A stretch of 64,000 bases of DNA from Deferrivibrio essentukiensis (GCF_020480685.1 NZ_JAJAFU010000008.1:17383-81382), one strand, 5' to 3'. Shown: positions 56,749-64,000, counted from the first letter of the stretch. The notes: generated by a model from the sequence alone, not told the origin. Numbers and translations are program-made.

Positions 56749-57114
56749 TTAATTAATATTTGGCTCAGGTCTGCTAATCAGATAAAAACCAATAAATGCA
56801 AATAAAATTGTAAAACATAATAGAGCAACTTTATTGCTGTAGCTTTTATATATAACTGCTAAACTAAAAATAAGCATCAAAACAGCTAACACTTTGCTTT
56901 TTCTAGAGATTGCTCTATACTCCTTCCAATTCCTAAGAATTTTACCTATACTCGGATGTGAATACAACCAATTGTGAAGACGCTCAGAGCCTTTTGAAGA
57001 AAACCATGCAGTCAACAAAAGAAAAGGCACTGTTGGTAGCCCAGGCAAAAACATACCAATTATGCCAAGTAATAAGAAAAAATATGCAAATATTAATGCA
57101 ATAATTCGTCTCAA
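56749..57114 (-). CDS. DUF454 (YbaN-like) small inner membrane protein
   Basis: 121 residues with the family signature LLLGIIGMFLPGLPTVPFLLLTAWFSSKGSERLHNWLYSHPSIGKILRNW and two further C-terminal helices. Function unknown. The start is TTG (57114) with a weak AGG nearby, because no ATG precedes the conserved region. It is separated from the peroxiredoxin gene by 166 bases that contain the latter's terminator and otherwise nothing I can identify. Confidence 0.85.
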   Translation of the reverse strand: MRRIIALIFAYFFLLLGIIGMFLPGLPTVPFLLLTAWFSSKGSERLHNWLYSHPSIGKILRNWKEYRAISRKSKVLAVLMLIFSLAVIYKSYSNKVALLCFTILFAFIGFYLISRPEPNIN

Positions 57115-57243
57115 ACCTAAATTACCCCTTTTTTACTTTATATAGCTAGAGGCTTGAACTTACCATAAGTTCATATTGAGGAGCAACTTTTATCTATATA
57201 TTTAAATAGAAAATAGCTGAACTCCCTTTTATCAGAACGTTAA

Positions 57244-57268
57244 AGGCCCCTAATATAATAAGGGGCCT
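57244..57268 (-). terminator. Terminator hairpin after the selenoprotein gene
   Basis: Eight-base arms AGGCCCCT and AGGGGCCT separated by nine bases, 12 bases past the peroxiredoxin stop codon. Minus-strand sequence after it is TTAACG, a poor T run; the plus side is followed by ATTGTTTTTATTTTA. Strong stem, orientation slightly ambiguous. Confidence 0.6.
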
Positions 57269-57280
57269 ATTGTTTTTATT

Positions 57281-58003
57281 TTAGTCAAAGGCTTCATCTA
57301 CTTTCCAAGCTTCCCAGACTTTACCTACAAGATTAGGTCCGGGTTTTAAAGTCTGCTTACCGGGCTTCCAGCCTGAAGGGGTTGCCTCAGTCCCTTTAGA
57401 ATTTCTTACAAGCTGAAAAGCTTGTACCTGCCTGAGTGTTTCGCTTACATTTCTCCCTACAGGAGGGGTCAATACCTCAAAACCCTGGATTACTCCATCT
57501 GGGTCGATAATAAACCTTCCTCTTGTCTCGACCCCTGCATTTTCATCGTAAACTCCATATACCGTGCCAACCTTGCCCCCCGCATCAGAAAGCATAGGGA
57601 AAGGGATGTCTTTATTTATCATTTTTTTCAATTCATAATCATTCCACATCTTATGAACAAACATACTGTCAATACTCATTGACAAAACTTCAACACCTAA
57701 TTTTTTAAATTCATCATATTTTTCTGCGACCGCAGAAAGTTCCGTCGCTCAGACAAATGTAAAATCTCCCGGATAAAAACACAGTAAAACCCATTTTCCG
57801 AGATAGTCTGACAATTTAATATTAACAAATTCACCTTTGAAATATCCCGGTGCCACAAAATCTGGAGCTTTTTGCCCTACCATTATCATTTTTCTCACCT
57901 CCACATTGCTACTTAAAGATTCTTGTTCAATTCCCTGTTTAGGCTCTTCACCCACCGGGCCGCCAGTTGGTCTGGCACAGCCACCTTTAATCTCTTCTGC
58001 CAT
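57281..58003 (-). CDS. Selenocysteine-containing peroxiredoxin (AhpC/Prx1-like), read through TGA
   Basis: Two adjacent frames join exactly in phase through one TGA (57749-57751) to give 240 residues. The joined motif is [14 protein letters not shown], where peroxiredoxins have FTFVCPTEL: the TGA stands precisely at the peroxidatic Cys, residue 85. Both sides are intact and conserved ([23 protein letters not shown]). The resolving Cys is also absent: the usual VCPANW reads EATPSGW, so it should act as a one-Sec enzyme. Just after the TGA, GCGAC (57748-57744) pairs perfectly with GTCGC (57730-57726), fitting a bacterial SECIS. Start ATG has AGGAGGTGA. Reduces hydroperoxides; sel genes are outside the window. 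Confidence 0.9.
57726..57748 (-). promoter_or_regulatory. Putative bacterial SECIS stem-loop
   Basis: Immediately downstream of the in-frame TGA, a five-base GC-rich stem (GCGAC/GTCGC) closes a 13-base loop GGAACTTTCTGCG. Bacterial SECIS elements lie in this same position inside the coding region and recruit SelB. The loop contains no extended upper stem that I can draw by hand, so detailed fold is unverified. Confidence 0.6.
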
Positions 58004-58107
58004 CTATCTCACCTCCTTTTATAAATATATACCACAAATGCATACCGTTAGCAACCCAACTTGAAATTTTAGTTGTATTATCCTTAGCGAAATGATAAAT
58101 TAGGTAT

Positions 58108-58461
58108 ATGATACAGGGTCTTACGATTATTTTTCTTTTTTTGTTTTTGGGTGATAGCATAACCTATCTTACAAAAATTCCGATACCGGGAAATGTAATA
58201 GGGATGGTATTGCTGACAATATCATTAAAAATTGAAATCATTAAATTAAATTCTGTAAAACCTGCAGCAGACATACTTGTCAAAAATATGGCATTCCTAT
58301 TTGTTCCTCCGGGTGTAGGGATAATGATATACTTTGACCTTATTAAAACAGAGCTTATACCAATTTTGTTTTCATATATTTTTAGTACACTGGCTGTTTT
58401 ATATGCGGTAGGAAAAGTTCAACAAACTTTGGATAGGAATAATAATGAAAGAGCTGATTAA
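58108..58461 (+). CDS. LrgA/CidA-family holin-like membrane protein
   Basis: 117 residues, four membrane segments, with LGDSITYLTKIPIPGNVIGMVLL and FVPPGVGIM typical of LrgA/CidA. Forms a membrane pair with the LrgB protein encoded next, linked in other bacteria to control of murein hydrolases and to export of small carboxylates such as pyruvate or glycolate. Divergent from the selenoprotein gene across a 104-base gap. Confidence 0.9.
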   Translation: MIQGLTIIFLFLFLGDSITYLTKIPIPGNVIGMVLLTISLKIEIIKLNSVKPAADILVKNMAFLFVPPGVGIMIYFDLIKTELIPILFSYIFSTLAVLYAVGKVQQTLDRNNNERAD

Positions 58462-59146
58462 TTCTCCGATTTTTGCCATAATGGTTACTTTTATGGTTTT
58501 TTATTTTTCCACAATGCTTTATAACAAATTTAAGTTTATACTGTTTAATCCAGTACTTTTATCCATAACATCTCTGATAGCAATTTTAAAACTGATAAAC
58601 CTTGACTATCAAACATATTTTAGTGGTGCTAAAATTATAAGTTTTTTCTTGGGCCCTTCCGTTGTCGCTCTTGGCGTACCATTGTATCTTCAATTTGAAG
58701 AGATAAAAAAAAGGGGTGTTTCTATAATAATTTCAATTGTTGTTGGCAGTGTTGTTGGGATACTCTCTGCTGCCTTCACAGCAAAAATTTTGGGTGCATC
58801 AAAAGCTGTTGTAGCATCAATTGCTCCAAAATCTGTAACAACGCCCATTGCAATGGGTATTGCTGAGAAAATAGGCGGAATACCATCCCTCACCGCGGCT
58901 ATCGTAATTGCCACAGGTGTTCTTGGTGCAGTAATCGGGCCGGCTTTTTTAAAAATTACCGGGATAAAAAGCAAAGTTGCTATAGGGCTTGCAATTGGTA
59001 GTGCATCCCACGGGATTGGTACTGCAAGGGCGTTTGAAGAAGGTGAACTTGAAGGTGCAACAAGCTCTCTTGCAATATGCCTTAATGGAATAGCAACAGC
59101 AATATTTACACCCATAATCTTTTACATAATCTACAAGTTATTATGA
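58445..59146 (+). CDS. LrgB/CidB-family membrane protein
   Basis: 233 residues with about six membrane segments and family motifs FLGPSVVALGVPLYLQ, APKSVTTPIAMGIAEKIGG, and GSASHGIGTARAFEEGELEGATSSLA. Overlaps lrgA by 17 bases and the pseudouridine synthase gene by four (ATGA). Partner of LrgA; substrate not deducible here. Confidence 0.93.
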   Translation: MKELINSPIFAIMVTFMVFYFSTMLYNKFKFILFNPVLLSITSLIAILKLINLDYQTYFSGAKIISFFLGPSVVALGVPLYLQFEEIKKRGVSIIISIVVGSVVGILSAAFTAKILGASKAVVASIAPKSVTTPIAMGIAEKIGGIPSLTAAIVIATGVLGAVIGPAFLKITGIKSKVAIGLAIGSASHGIGTARAFEEGELEGATSSLAICLNGIATAIFTPIIFYIIYKLL

Positions 59147-59898
59147 AAATAAGTGACGTAATTAGTAAAAAATATAATATTTCGAAGAGACTCGCTAAAA
59201 GGTATATAAAGGAAGGATTAGTAGCTATTAATGAAAAGATAGTAAAGTCAGATTCTGAGCTACTATCTTCTTTTGATATAACACTAAATATACAGACTGA
59301 AAAAACAGCATACAATTTGCACGACTTTCTAATAACTTTTAATAAAAATATTGTTTTTTTATACAAACCACCCTTTATGCACACCGAAAGAATACGACTC
59401 GAAGACAAACTCACTATTTCAGATATAATCGATGAACATTTTCCGGATTTTACACTTATCTCAAGACTTGATTATGAAACTGACGGAGTAATTCCTGCAA
59501 TATCGAGAAATCTAAATATAAAGTTTATCGAAAAAAAGTATCTTGCCCTTATCCATGGAAAATTTGACAAGCCGGTTACACTTTTTAACAAAATAGATGC
59601 AGAAAAAAGAAAAAAAGTAAAAGTGTCTGATAAGCTGACAGGGAAAGGAACAGCGATAGAGCCTATAAGGTATTTTAATGAATTTACACTTGTAAAAGTA
59701 ACTGTTGAAGAAGCAACACGTCATCAAATAAGGGCTCTGCTTAGTCATATAGGCCACCCTATAGCAGGTGATAAAATGTACGGAATTCAAGATAATTTAG
59801 ATAGGTTAATGCTTAGATGTCAAAGGGTAGAAATTAACGATACGTTTTGCTCAAGCAAAAACCTTAAAACTTTTATAAAAGCCTGCATAAAAGCTTAA
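59143..59898 (+). CDS. RluA-family pseudouridine synthase
   Basis: 251 residues: N-terminal S4-like part (NISKRLAKRYIKEGLVAINEK), then the synthase core with the catalytic Asp in SRLDYETDGVIPA (family RLDxxTSG) and ATRHQIRALLSHIGHPIAGDKMYG. Converts a uridine in rRNA or tRNA to pseudouridine; which one cannot be told. The motif D-G in place of S-G is a mild departure. ATGA overlap with lrgB. Confidence 0.88.
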   Translation: MKISDVISKKYNISKRLAKRYIKEGLVAINEKIVKSDSELLSSFDITLNIQTEKTAYNLHDFLITFNKNIVFLYKPPFMHTERIRLEDKLTISDIIDEHFPDFTLISRLDYETDGVIPAISRNLNIKFIEKKYLALIHGKFDKPVTLFNKIDAEKRKKVKVSDKLTGKGTAIEPIRYFNEFTLVKVTVEEATRHQIRALLSHIGHPIAGDKMYGIQDNLDRLMLRCQRVEINDTFCSSKNLKTFIKACIKA

Positions 59899-59914
59899 TT
59901 AAGCTAAAGCTTTT
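59889..59914 (+). terminator. Possible weak terminator after the pseudouridine synthase gene
   Basis: Arms AAAAGCTT and AAGCTTTT flank a ten-base loop, overlapping the stop codon; only a TTTTG run follows. An inner palindrome AGCTTAATTAAGCT offers an alternative fold. Confidence 0.35.
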
Positions 59915-59967
59915 GTAACGTTCTGTCAAAAATTATATAAAAATAAAAAATATATTTGAAAAAATAA

Positions 59968-59995
59968 TTGATTTAATTTTTTATTTTGCTATAAA
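59968..59995 (+). promoter_or_regulatory. Sigma-70-type promoter of the tRNA-Pro gene
   Basis: TTGATT (59968-59973), 16-base spacer, TATAAA (59990-59995), ending 17 bases before the tRNA. The start would be near 60002. Confidence 0.6.
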
Positions 59996-60012
59996 CACCC
60001 TACTAAAATTTT

Positions 60013-60086
60013 CGGGGCGTGGCGCAGCTTGGTAGCGTACACCCTTGGGGTGGGTGTGGTCGCTGGTTCAAATCCAGTCGCCCCGA
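60013..60086 (+). tRNA. tRNA-Pro (anticodon GGG)
   Basis: 74 bases folding as a cloverleaf: acceptor CGGGGCG/CGCCCCG, D stem GCGC/GCGT, anticodon stem CACCC/GGGTG with loop TTGGGGT (anticodon GGG, codons CCC/CCU), and T arm CTGGTTCAAATCCAG. Discriminator base is A; CCA is not encoded. Its 3' half is the likely attachment site of the element that follows, whose integrase gene ends 24 bases away. Confidence 0.93.
60060..60086 (+). other. Putative attachment site core (tRNA-Pro 3' end)
   Basis: Tyrosine integrases commonly recombine at tRNA 3' ends, and an integrase gene lies immediately downstream. The T arm and 3' acceptor strand are the expected core. The matching direct repeat at the other end of the element would lie beyond the window; none is visible inside it. 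Confidence 0.45.
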
Positions 60087-60109
60087 TTATTTTCATCGTT
60101 ATTTATTAA

Positions 60110-61294
60110 TTATTTAGAATTTTTAATATTCAAATTCTGACAGTATTCTGCAAAAATATAATTTTGTAATTTGGATTCATTTTGATAATCTTTCAAATAT
60201 TTTGCATATCTATTAAAAAAGGTTAATAAATTAGAATGCCCTAATCTTTTAGCTATATCATGCGGGTTATCACCTGCAAGAATACTTAAAATTGCATGTG
60301 TGTGTCTTAATTGTCTGATTTCTCTATACCTAATCCCTAATTTATTTAACATAGGTTTCCAGTAAACTTTATTTATATTAGCAGTTTTTGTAAAAGGCTT
60401 GTTGTAACGATTTAAAAATACAAATTCACTTTTTAAAAAAGTATTAGTTTTATGTTTTTTTAAAATTTCTACCAAAATATCAGGTAAGTTAATTACTCTT
60501 TTACTTTCAACTGTTTTTGTTGTCTCCTTTATTTCGCCTTTTACAATGACACTTTTAACTGTATAAGTATTATCGTTAAAATCTATATTTTCCCATTTCA
60601 TCCCTAATACTTCGCTAACACGCATACCAGTAAATACCATTGTTGCAATTAAAGGATATGTTTCAGGATATTTATTTTTTGAGTATTCTAAAAACCTTAA
60701 AACTTCTTCCCTATTAAATGGGTCTATATCGACTTTTTCCTGTCTAATGTTTTTTATTTTTAACATAATATTATCATTAACCAATTCTTCTTCGTACATA
60801 CTGTTAAAAATTAAACGGATAGGTGTTAAAATATTATTAATTGATTTTGATTTTAGCCCTTTAGCTTTCAAATCAATTATAAATTCTTCAATTTCCTTTT
60901 TTTTAATATCATCAACTTTTTTAAAATAAAAACCTGTAAGTTTAATTTTATTAATTCCGTATTCATATTGCTTTAATGTACTTTTCGATATTAAGCTAGC
61001 TTCATATTTTTTTAATTGTGTGTTGTACCATTTATTGGCGTACTCACTAAATAAATATTCTTTTTTTCTACTTATACCAAATAATTCCAACTTTTTACTT
61101 TCAGGAAAATACTCCACATAATCTAAAGTATCTAACAAAATCTTTTGCTCTATTTCACTTGCTAAACGTTCAGCAAATCGCCAATTTTGTTTCGTATTGT
61201 CAATTCCGAGATATTCCCTGCATCGAACATTTTTGTAATAAAAATCTAATAAAAGCTTTCCTTTATCTGTTCTAACTTTTACAGTTTTTCTCAA
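60110..61294 (-). CDS. Tyrosine recombinase (phage-type integrase)
   Basis: 394 residues: N-terminal arm-binding region, SAM-like core-binding domain (about 85-180), and catalytic domain. Visible active-site residues: first Arg in FTGMRVSEVLGMKW, second Arg in LRHTHAI, then LGHSNLLTFFNRYAKY with the H and nucleophile Tyr. The first His of the usual HxxR box reads Arg (EIRQLRHTH), a variation tolerated in some integrases. TTG start with AAGGTTGA upstream. Reads toward the tRNA, as usual for tRNA-integrated elements. Confidence 0.93.
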   Translation of the reverse strand: MRKTVKVRTDKGKLLLDFYYKNVRCREYLGIDNTKQNWRFAERLASEIEQKILLDTLDYVEYFPESKKLELFGISRKKEYLFSEYANKWYNTQLKKYEASLISKSTLKQYEYGINKIKLTGFYFKKVDDIKKKEIEEFIIDLKAKGLKSKSINNILTPIRLIFNSMYEEELVNDNIMLKIKNIRQEKVDIDPFNREEVLRFLEYSKNKYPETYPLIATMVFTGMRVSEVLGMKWENIDFNDNTYTVKSVIVKGEIKETTKTVESKRVINLPDILVEILKKHKTNTFLKSEFVFLNRYNKPFTKTANINKVYWKPMLNKLGIRYREIRQLRHTHAILSILAGDNPHDIAKRLGHSNLLTFFNRYAKYLKDYQNESKLQNYIFAEYCQNLNIKNSK

Positions 61295-61325
61295 TTTTCA
61301 ACCTTTATATTTTCTTAAAATAGTA

Positions 61326-61535
61326 TCAAAATTTCGCAATCTTATCAATTCTATTTATAATATCCTTTTTAAATAAAACTTTAGATTTTTTTGCTTTACC
61401 TAACTTGATATAATCTCTACCCGGTTTAAATTTACCGTCCACCATCCACTTTCTTAAAGTGCAAACCTTCAAATGTAAAATTAGAGATAATTCTTCATAA
61501 CTTAAATAGTCGATATTTTCGCTAATATTATTCAT
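61326..61535 (-). CDS. Excisionase/AlpA-like HTH DNA-binding protein
   Basis: 69 residues with a MerR-like winged helix-turn-helix: LSYEELSLILHLKVCTLRKWMVDGKFKPGRDYIKLG, ending in a basic tail. Small proteins of this kind beside an integrase usually act as recombination directionality factors or transcription switches. Excellent SD (GGAGG) before ATG. It lies 31 bases upstream of the integrase start, in the same direction. Confidence 0.82.
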   Translation of the reverse strand: MNNISENIDYLSYEELSLILHLKVCTLRKWMVDGKFKPGRDYIKLGKAKKSKVLFKKDIINRIDKIAKF

Positions 61536-61637
61536 GTTACCTCCTTACGAAATTTACTTGTAAAGTATATATAACATGAATTTTAATTTTTTTTAAAAAA
61601 AAAAGTAATTTTTATTAATTTTTATCAAATTATCCTA

Positions 61638-62411
61638 CTAATAATTACTAGCTTTAACCATTGTCTTATTATATTGAGCACTTCTTATATCAGCATTTTT
61701 TAATATTATTCCAATATGTGATTTTTTAAAATCATAATCATAGCTATGAGTATGAAGTATTGCATTGATAATTCTCATAACCTTTAGTCTATCATTAATC
61801 CTTGATGCACAATAATTAAGGATATTTACAGATGCTTGCTTATGTCCATTAATAAGCATTACGTCATCCAAGCATTTTCCAATATCATGAAATAATGAAG
61901 CAGTAATAAAAATATCCCTATCTTCGGCAGTTAAATTTAACATTTCTATATCAAAAAGGCCATATTTCATAACCTCATAACTATGTAAGAATAAGCCAAA
62001 TTTTCTAAAATGATGATTATTTGGATTAATAGACGCGCCAATATAAAAAAACTTATTTATAATACTATGAGACAAAAAAAGGTTTCTTATAATATATCTA
62101 CAATATAAGTCGTTTATACTTAGCAATATATTTATAAATTCATCATATTTTTCTTGGTATGGCCATACTGCAGAGTAAACATTTATAGCAGTTTCATAAT
62201 TTATATTTGATAATTTTTGCAGTTCAATAATTTTTAAACTTCTTTCATCAATTACTTCAGCCGTAACTTTTACTATATCATTTTTTCTAATATTACTAGC
62301 AATAGTTAAATCAGCCAATCCATTTATGGCACCTTCTTTATTATTCAAAAAAAGGTGACAATTCCTATCGTTAAATTCAATTAATTTTACTTTGAAAATA
62401 CAATCAACCAT
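61638..62411 (-). CDS. YhaM-like OB-fold + HD-domain protein (putative 3'-5' exonuclease)
   Basis: 257 residues. N-terminal OB-fold-like segment (FKVKLIEFNDRNCHLFLNNKEGAINGLADL... IRKNDIVKVTAEV), then a helical part and an HD domain with PNNHHFRKFGLFLHSYEVMKYG, SLFHDIGKCLDD, GHKQAS and ILHTH. This OB-HD layout matches YhaM/CBF1 3'-5' exoribonucleases; the HH..G..LHS signature is also shared with MOBH relaxases. Metal-ligand residues are all present. Good SD (GGAGGT). Expressed divergently from the small HTH gene. Confidence 0.75.
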   Translation of the reverse strand: MVDCIFKVKLIEFNDRNCHLFLNNKEGAINGLADLTIASNIRKNDIVKVTAEVIDERSLKIIELQKLSNINYETAINVYSAVWPYQEKYDEFINILLSINDLYCRYIIRNLFLSHSIINKFFYIGASINPNNHHFRKFGLFLHSYEVMKYGLFDIEMLNLTAEDRDIFITASLFHDIGKCLDDVMLINGHKQASVNILNYCASRINDRLKVMRIINAILHTHSYDYDFKKSHIGIILKNADIRSAQYNKTMVKASNY

Positions 62412-62488
62412 TTCAATACCTCCGCTTACAAATATTAAAAAGACAAAATTAAAGCTTACATTTTTGCCTATTCTTTACAACCACAACT

Positions 62489-62504
62489 TGTCGTATATCC
62501 GACA
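62489..62504. promoter_or_regulatory. Operator candidate 1 (TGTCG-N6-CGACA)
   Basis: Perfect five-base inverted repeat TGTCG TATATC CGACA in the divergent region between the HD and HTH genes. A second copy of the same core lies 26 bases on, centre to centre (nearly 2.5 helical turns). Likely binding site of the small HTH protein. Confidence 0.6.
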
Positions 62505-62515
62505 TTAATATAATA

Positions 62516-62529
62516 GTCGCTTTACCGAC
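62516..62529. promoter_or_regulatory. Operator candidate 2 (GTCG-N6-CGAC)
   Basis: Second inverted repeat GTCG CTTTAC CGAC with the same six-base spacing as operator 1. A half-site TGTC follows at about 62532. The pair resembles phage-type control regions. Confidence 0.6.
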
Positions 62530-62548
62530 AATGTCAACAATTTTTTTA

Positions 62549-62576
62549 TTGAAATAAATTTTTTGAAGAGTATAAT
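62549..62576 (+). promoter_or_regulatory. Promoter of the small HTH gene, likely leaderless
   Basis: TTGAAA (62549-62554), 16-base spacer, TATAAT (62571-62576). The -10 ends six bases before the ATG at 62583, so transcription should begin at the start codon, as in lambda cI from PRM. Confidence 0.55.
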
Positions 62577-62582
62577 ATAATT

Positions 62583-62783
62583 ATGCAGTTCAAAATTAAA
62601 CCAGAATATTTAGAACAAATAAGGAAAAACCATAATTCAGTTTCATTAAGAAAAGTTATGAGTGCTGATGCCGCTCAAAAAATTCTTAATGGTGAAGGTA
62701 ATATTAGTATGAAAAATTTTTACAAGCTCTGTAAATTGATGGACTGGCAATTTCCTGATATATTTGAAGTAGGTGAAGAATAA
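62583..62783 (+). CDS. Small Cro/C1-type HTH regulator
   Basis: 66 residues: VSLRKVMSADAAQKILNGEGNISMKNFYKLCKLMDWQFPDIFEVGEE resembles an XRE/HTH_26 domain. It is divergent from the HD gene, across paired palindromes likely to be its operators. No SD; the promoter predicts a leaderless message. Probably a regulator of the integrated element. It ends seven bases before the stop of the convergent 62791-63999 gene. Confidence 0.72.
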   Translation: MQFKIKPEYLEQIRKNHNSVSLRKVMSADAAQKILNGEGNISMKNFYKLCKLMDWQFPDIFEVGEE

Positions 62784-62790
62784 TATTTAC

Positions 62791-63999
62791 CTATAGTGTT
62801 GGTCCAAAAACATTACCTGAATTATCAGCAAGTTCATTTGCCATTAAAATTTCCTTTTGAAAATCATTCTTAGGTACGAATTTTATATTATTTTTCTTAG
62901 CATAACTCACTAAATGCTTGATAAATTCTTTGTCATCAGAGTTAGTTGAAATACCTTTCCATTTTAATTTTTTTGCCAATTTTATAGCTATTACGGCTTG
63001 TGTTTGAGCTGTACCGCCTTGAATCAATGCAGAATTTTCATTAATCATGCTTATTTTCACTCCAAAATCTACATCAATTACTTTGCCAATTTCTAAATGA
63101 ATTTTTTCTTTTTTCTGAGGATTCCAAATAACAATAAAATAGTTATTTAAATCAAAATTATTTTTAACATTATTTTTCCTATTTTTTTTATCACCATGAT
63201 TAGTATTATCAAAAAAATTAGGACTCCTAAGGTTTTTACTATTTTTGGTAATTCTTTGTGCACTTGTTCGTTGTGATTGTTGTTCTCTAAATTCCATTGA
63301 GCATTTGCTTGACTCCTGTCTTCTACTATTAACTCTTTCTTCTGTTCCTATTCCTTGATATCCTTTATTAATTGGCTTTTCTTGTCCTCTAATAGTTGTA
63401 TTTCCTTTATCAATTGGATTTTCCTGCTCTTTAGTAGCGGTATTTCCTTTTTTAACCGCACCTGCTCTTTCCTCAATGTTTCTATTTTCTCTATAAATCC
63501 TATAGACTCCATCTAACACTTCTCTTAATTCTGGAGTTAAATTATCAATCCTAACATCTACAAATCGAATACCCTCTTTCCTCTTATCCTTATAGGGCAG
63601 ATTCAAATAATGTCTTACCCTGCCGCTTTTCGTTTCTTTACTTTTAATTTCTGCATTAAACAAACGTAAGAACTTAACTAACGCATCCACCTTATTACCT
63701 TTCAAATATTCTAAAACTTTAACACCTAAAAACTTAGCTGATGCCTTAAAACTCCTAACGTCTTTGGCTTTATCAAAAGATATATATCCTCTCCTCTCCA
63801 TCTCCTGCTCTAACTCTTCAAACTCCCTTACCTGCCAAGGCTCCAAATAAAATCGTTGTTCCTTATTTAACTTTCTTTTCTCTAAATTTTCTTCCCATTT
63901 ACCTACCTTATTTAATTGCTCATCATTAAGATAGGGCTTAACATAATTAAACCACTCCTTACGCAATCGATAAAATTCCTTATTACTTAAATGCAACAA
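62791..63999 (-). CDS. Probable mobilisation protein with LPD7-like C-terminus (5' end outside window)
   Basis: 402 residues in frame to the window edge, where the only start is TTG, so the gene probably begins beyond it. The N-terminal half is charged and helical. Residues about 186-235 hold imperfect tandem repeats (KKGNTATKEQENPID, KGNTTIRGQEKPIN, KGYQGIGTEERVN), followed by a low-complexity Asn/Lys linker. The last ~100 residues (AQTQAVIAIKLAKKLKWKGI... FIKHLVSYAKKNNIKF) resemble the LPD7 domain common in relaxases and other mobile-element proteins. No relaxase motif is seen in the visible part. Confidence 0.65.
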   Translation of the reverse strand: MLHLSNKEFYRLRKEWFNYVKPYLNDEQLNKVGKWEENLEKRKLNKEQRFYLEPWQVREFEELEQEMERRGYISFDKAKDVRSFKASAKFLGVKVLEYLKGNKVDALVKFLRLFNAEIKSKETKSGRVRHYLNLPYKDKRKEGIRFVDVRIDNLTPELREVLDGVYRIYRENRNIEERAGAVKKGNTATKEQENPIDKGNTTIRGQEKPINKGYQGIGTEERVNSRRQESSKCSMEFREQQSQRTSAQRITKNSKNLRSPNFFDNTNHGDKKNRKNNVKNNFDLNNYFIVIWNPQKKEKIHLEIGKVIDVDFGVKISMINENSALIQGGTAQTQAVIAIKLAKKLKWKGISTNSDDKEFIKHLVSYAKKNNIKFVPKNDFQKEILMANELADNSGNVFGPTL

Positions 64000-64000
64000 T

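Larger units (their letters stand above)
60087..64000. mobile_element. Left end of an integrative element inserted at tRNA-Pro (right end outside window)
   Basis: From the tRNA onward, gene content changes from housekeeping genes to integrase, excisionase-like protein, HD nuclease-like protein, HTH regulator and a probable mobilisation protein. Base composition is still more AT-rich than the neighbours by eye. Whether it is conjugative, mobilisable or a phage cannot be decided without the rest. Confidence 0.75.

Noticed and set aside
57281..58003. Peroxiredoxin as a pseudogene with a nonsense mutation
   Set aside because: The stop is a TGA exactly at the catalytic Cys position, the frame is otherwise open and conserved, SD and terminator are intact, and a stem-loop follows; selenocysteine explains all of this better.
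60110..61294. Inactive integrase because the box II His is replaced by Arg
   Set aside because: Both catalytic Arg positions, the later His and the Tyr remain, and other integrases tolerate change at this His.

Overview
The window is low-GC, gene-dense bacterial chromosome with Gram-negative traits: LptE, TolQ/R-like proteins with TonB, lipoproteins and many exported c-type cytochromes. Very long multihaem cytochromes, a sigma-54 regulator, molybdenum-cofactor and FdhD genes, a non-mevalonate isoprenoid gene and a selenocysteine peroxiredoxin suggest an anaerobic, respiring, possibly metal-reducing organism. Deferribacterota is my best guess, from gene style only; no rRNA gene is present to test it.

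Layout. (1) 1-13920, all on the minus strand: one run of overlapping genes encoding an electron-transfer system. In transcription order: 10-haem cytochrome, membrane-anchored 8-haem cytochrome, membrane cytochrome b, anchored 3-haem cytochrome, beta-propeller protein, 28-haem cytochrome, 15-haem cytochrome, thioredoxin-fold/TPR protein without cysteines, 8-haem cytochrome, propeller lipoprotein, then a histidine kinase and a sigma-54 response regulator. By my count the cluster carries 72 c-type haem motifs. No outer-membrane porin is visible. A sigma-54-type promoter candidate precedes the first gene.

(2) 14178-18443: mobA and fdhD, a flavin-binding protein, threonine aldolase, then pyrF-pyrE. 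(3) 18521-24751: a compact signalling operon (two receiver-kinases, PilZ, STAS, CheR-TPR and GGDEF proteins). (4) 24690-34247: housekeeping run rlmN, bcp, xseB, ispA, dxs, tlyA, nadK, recN, DedA, M23 peptidase. (5) 34262-43895, minus: potassium uptake (TrkA/TrkH), a nifS-iscU-nfu iron-sulfur set whose NifS lacks the PLP lysine, an unassigned protein, RodZ-like, TPR lipoprotein, coaX, birA, a receiver and an HD-GYP protein. (6) 44066-56667: LUD protein, transglycosylase, sfsA, holA-lptE-leuS, a MidA-like methyltransferase, TonB/ExbD/ExbB-type proteins, a large TPR protein, a 38-residue lipoprotein and surE. (7) 56749-59898: DUF454 protein, a selenoprotein peroxiredoxin read through an in-frame TGA, LrgA/LrgB, RluA-type synthase. 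(8) 60013-64000: tRNA-Pro followed by the left end of an integrative element (integrase, excisionase-like protein, YhaM-like HD protein, small HTH regulator with paired operators, and a partial probable mobilisation protein).

No stretch longer than about 260 bases lacks a gene. The main findings are the 72-haem cluster, the selenocysteine peroxiredoxin with a SECIS-like stem, the cysteine desulfurase homologue with Asn in place of the PLP lysine, and several promoters placed so that transcription should begin at or next to the start codon.
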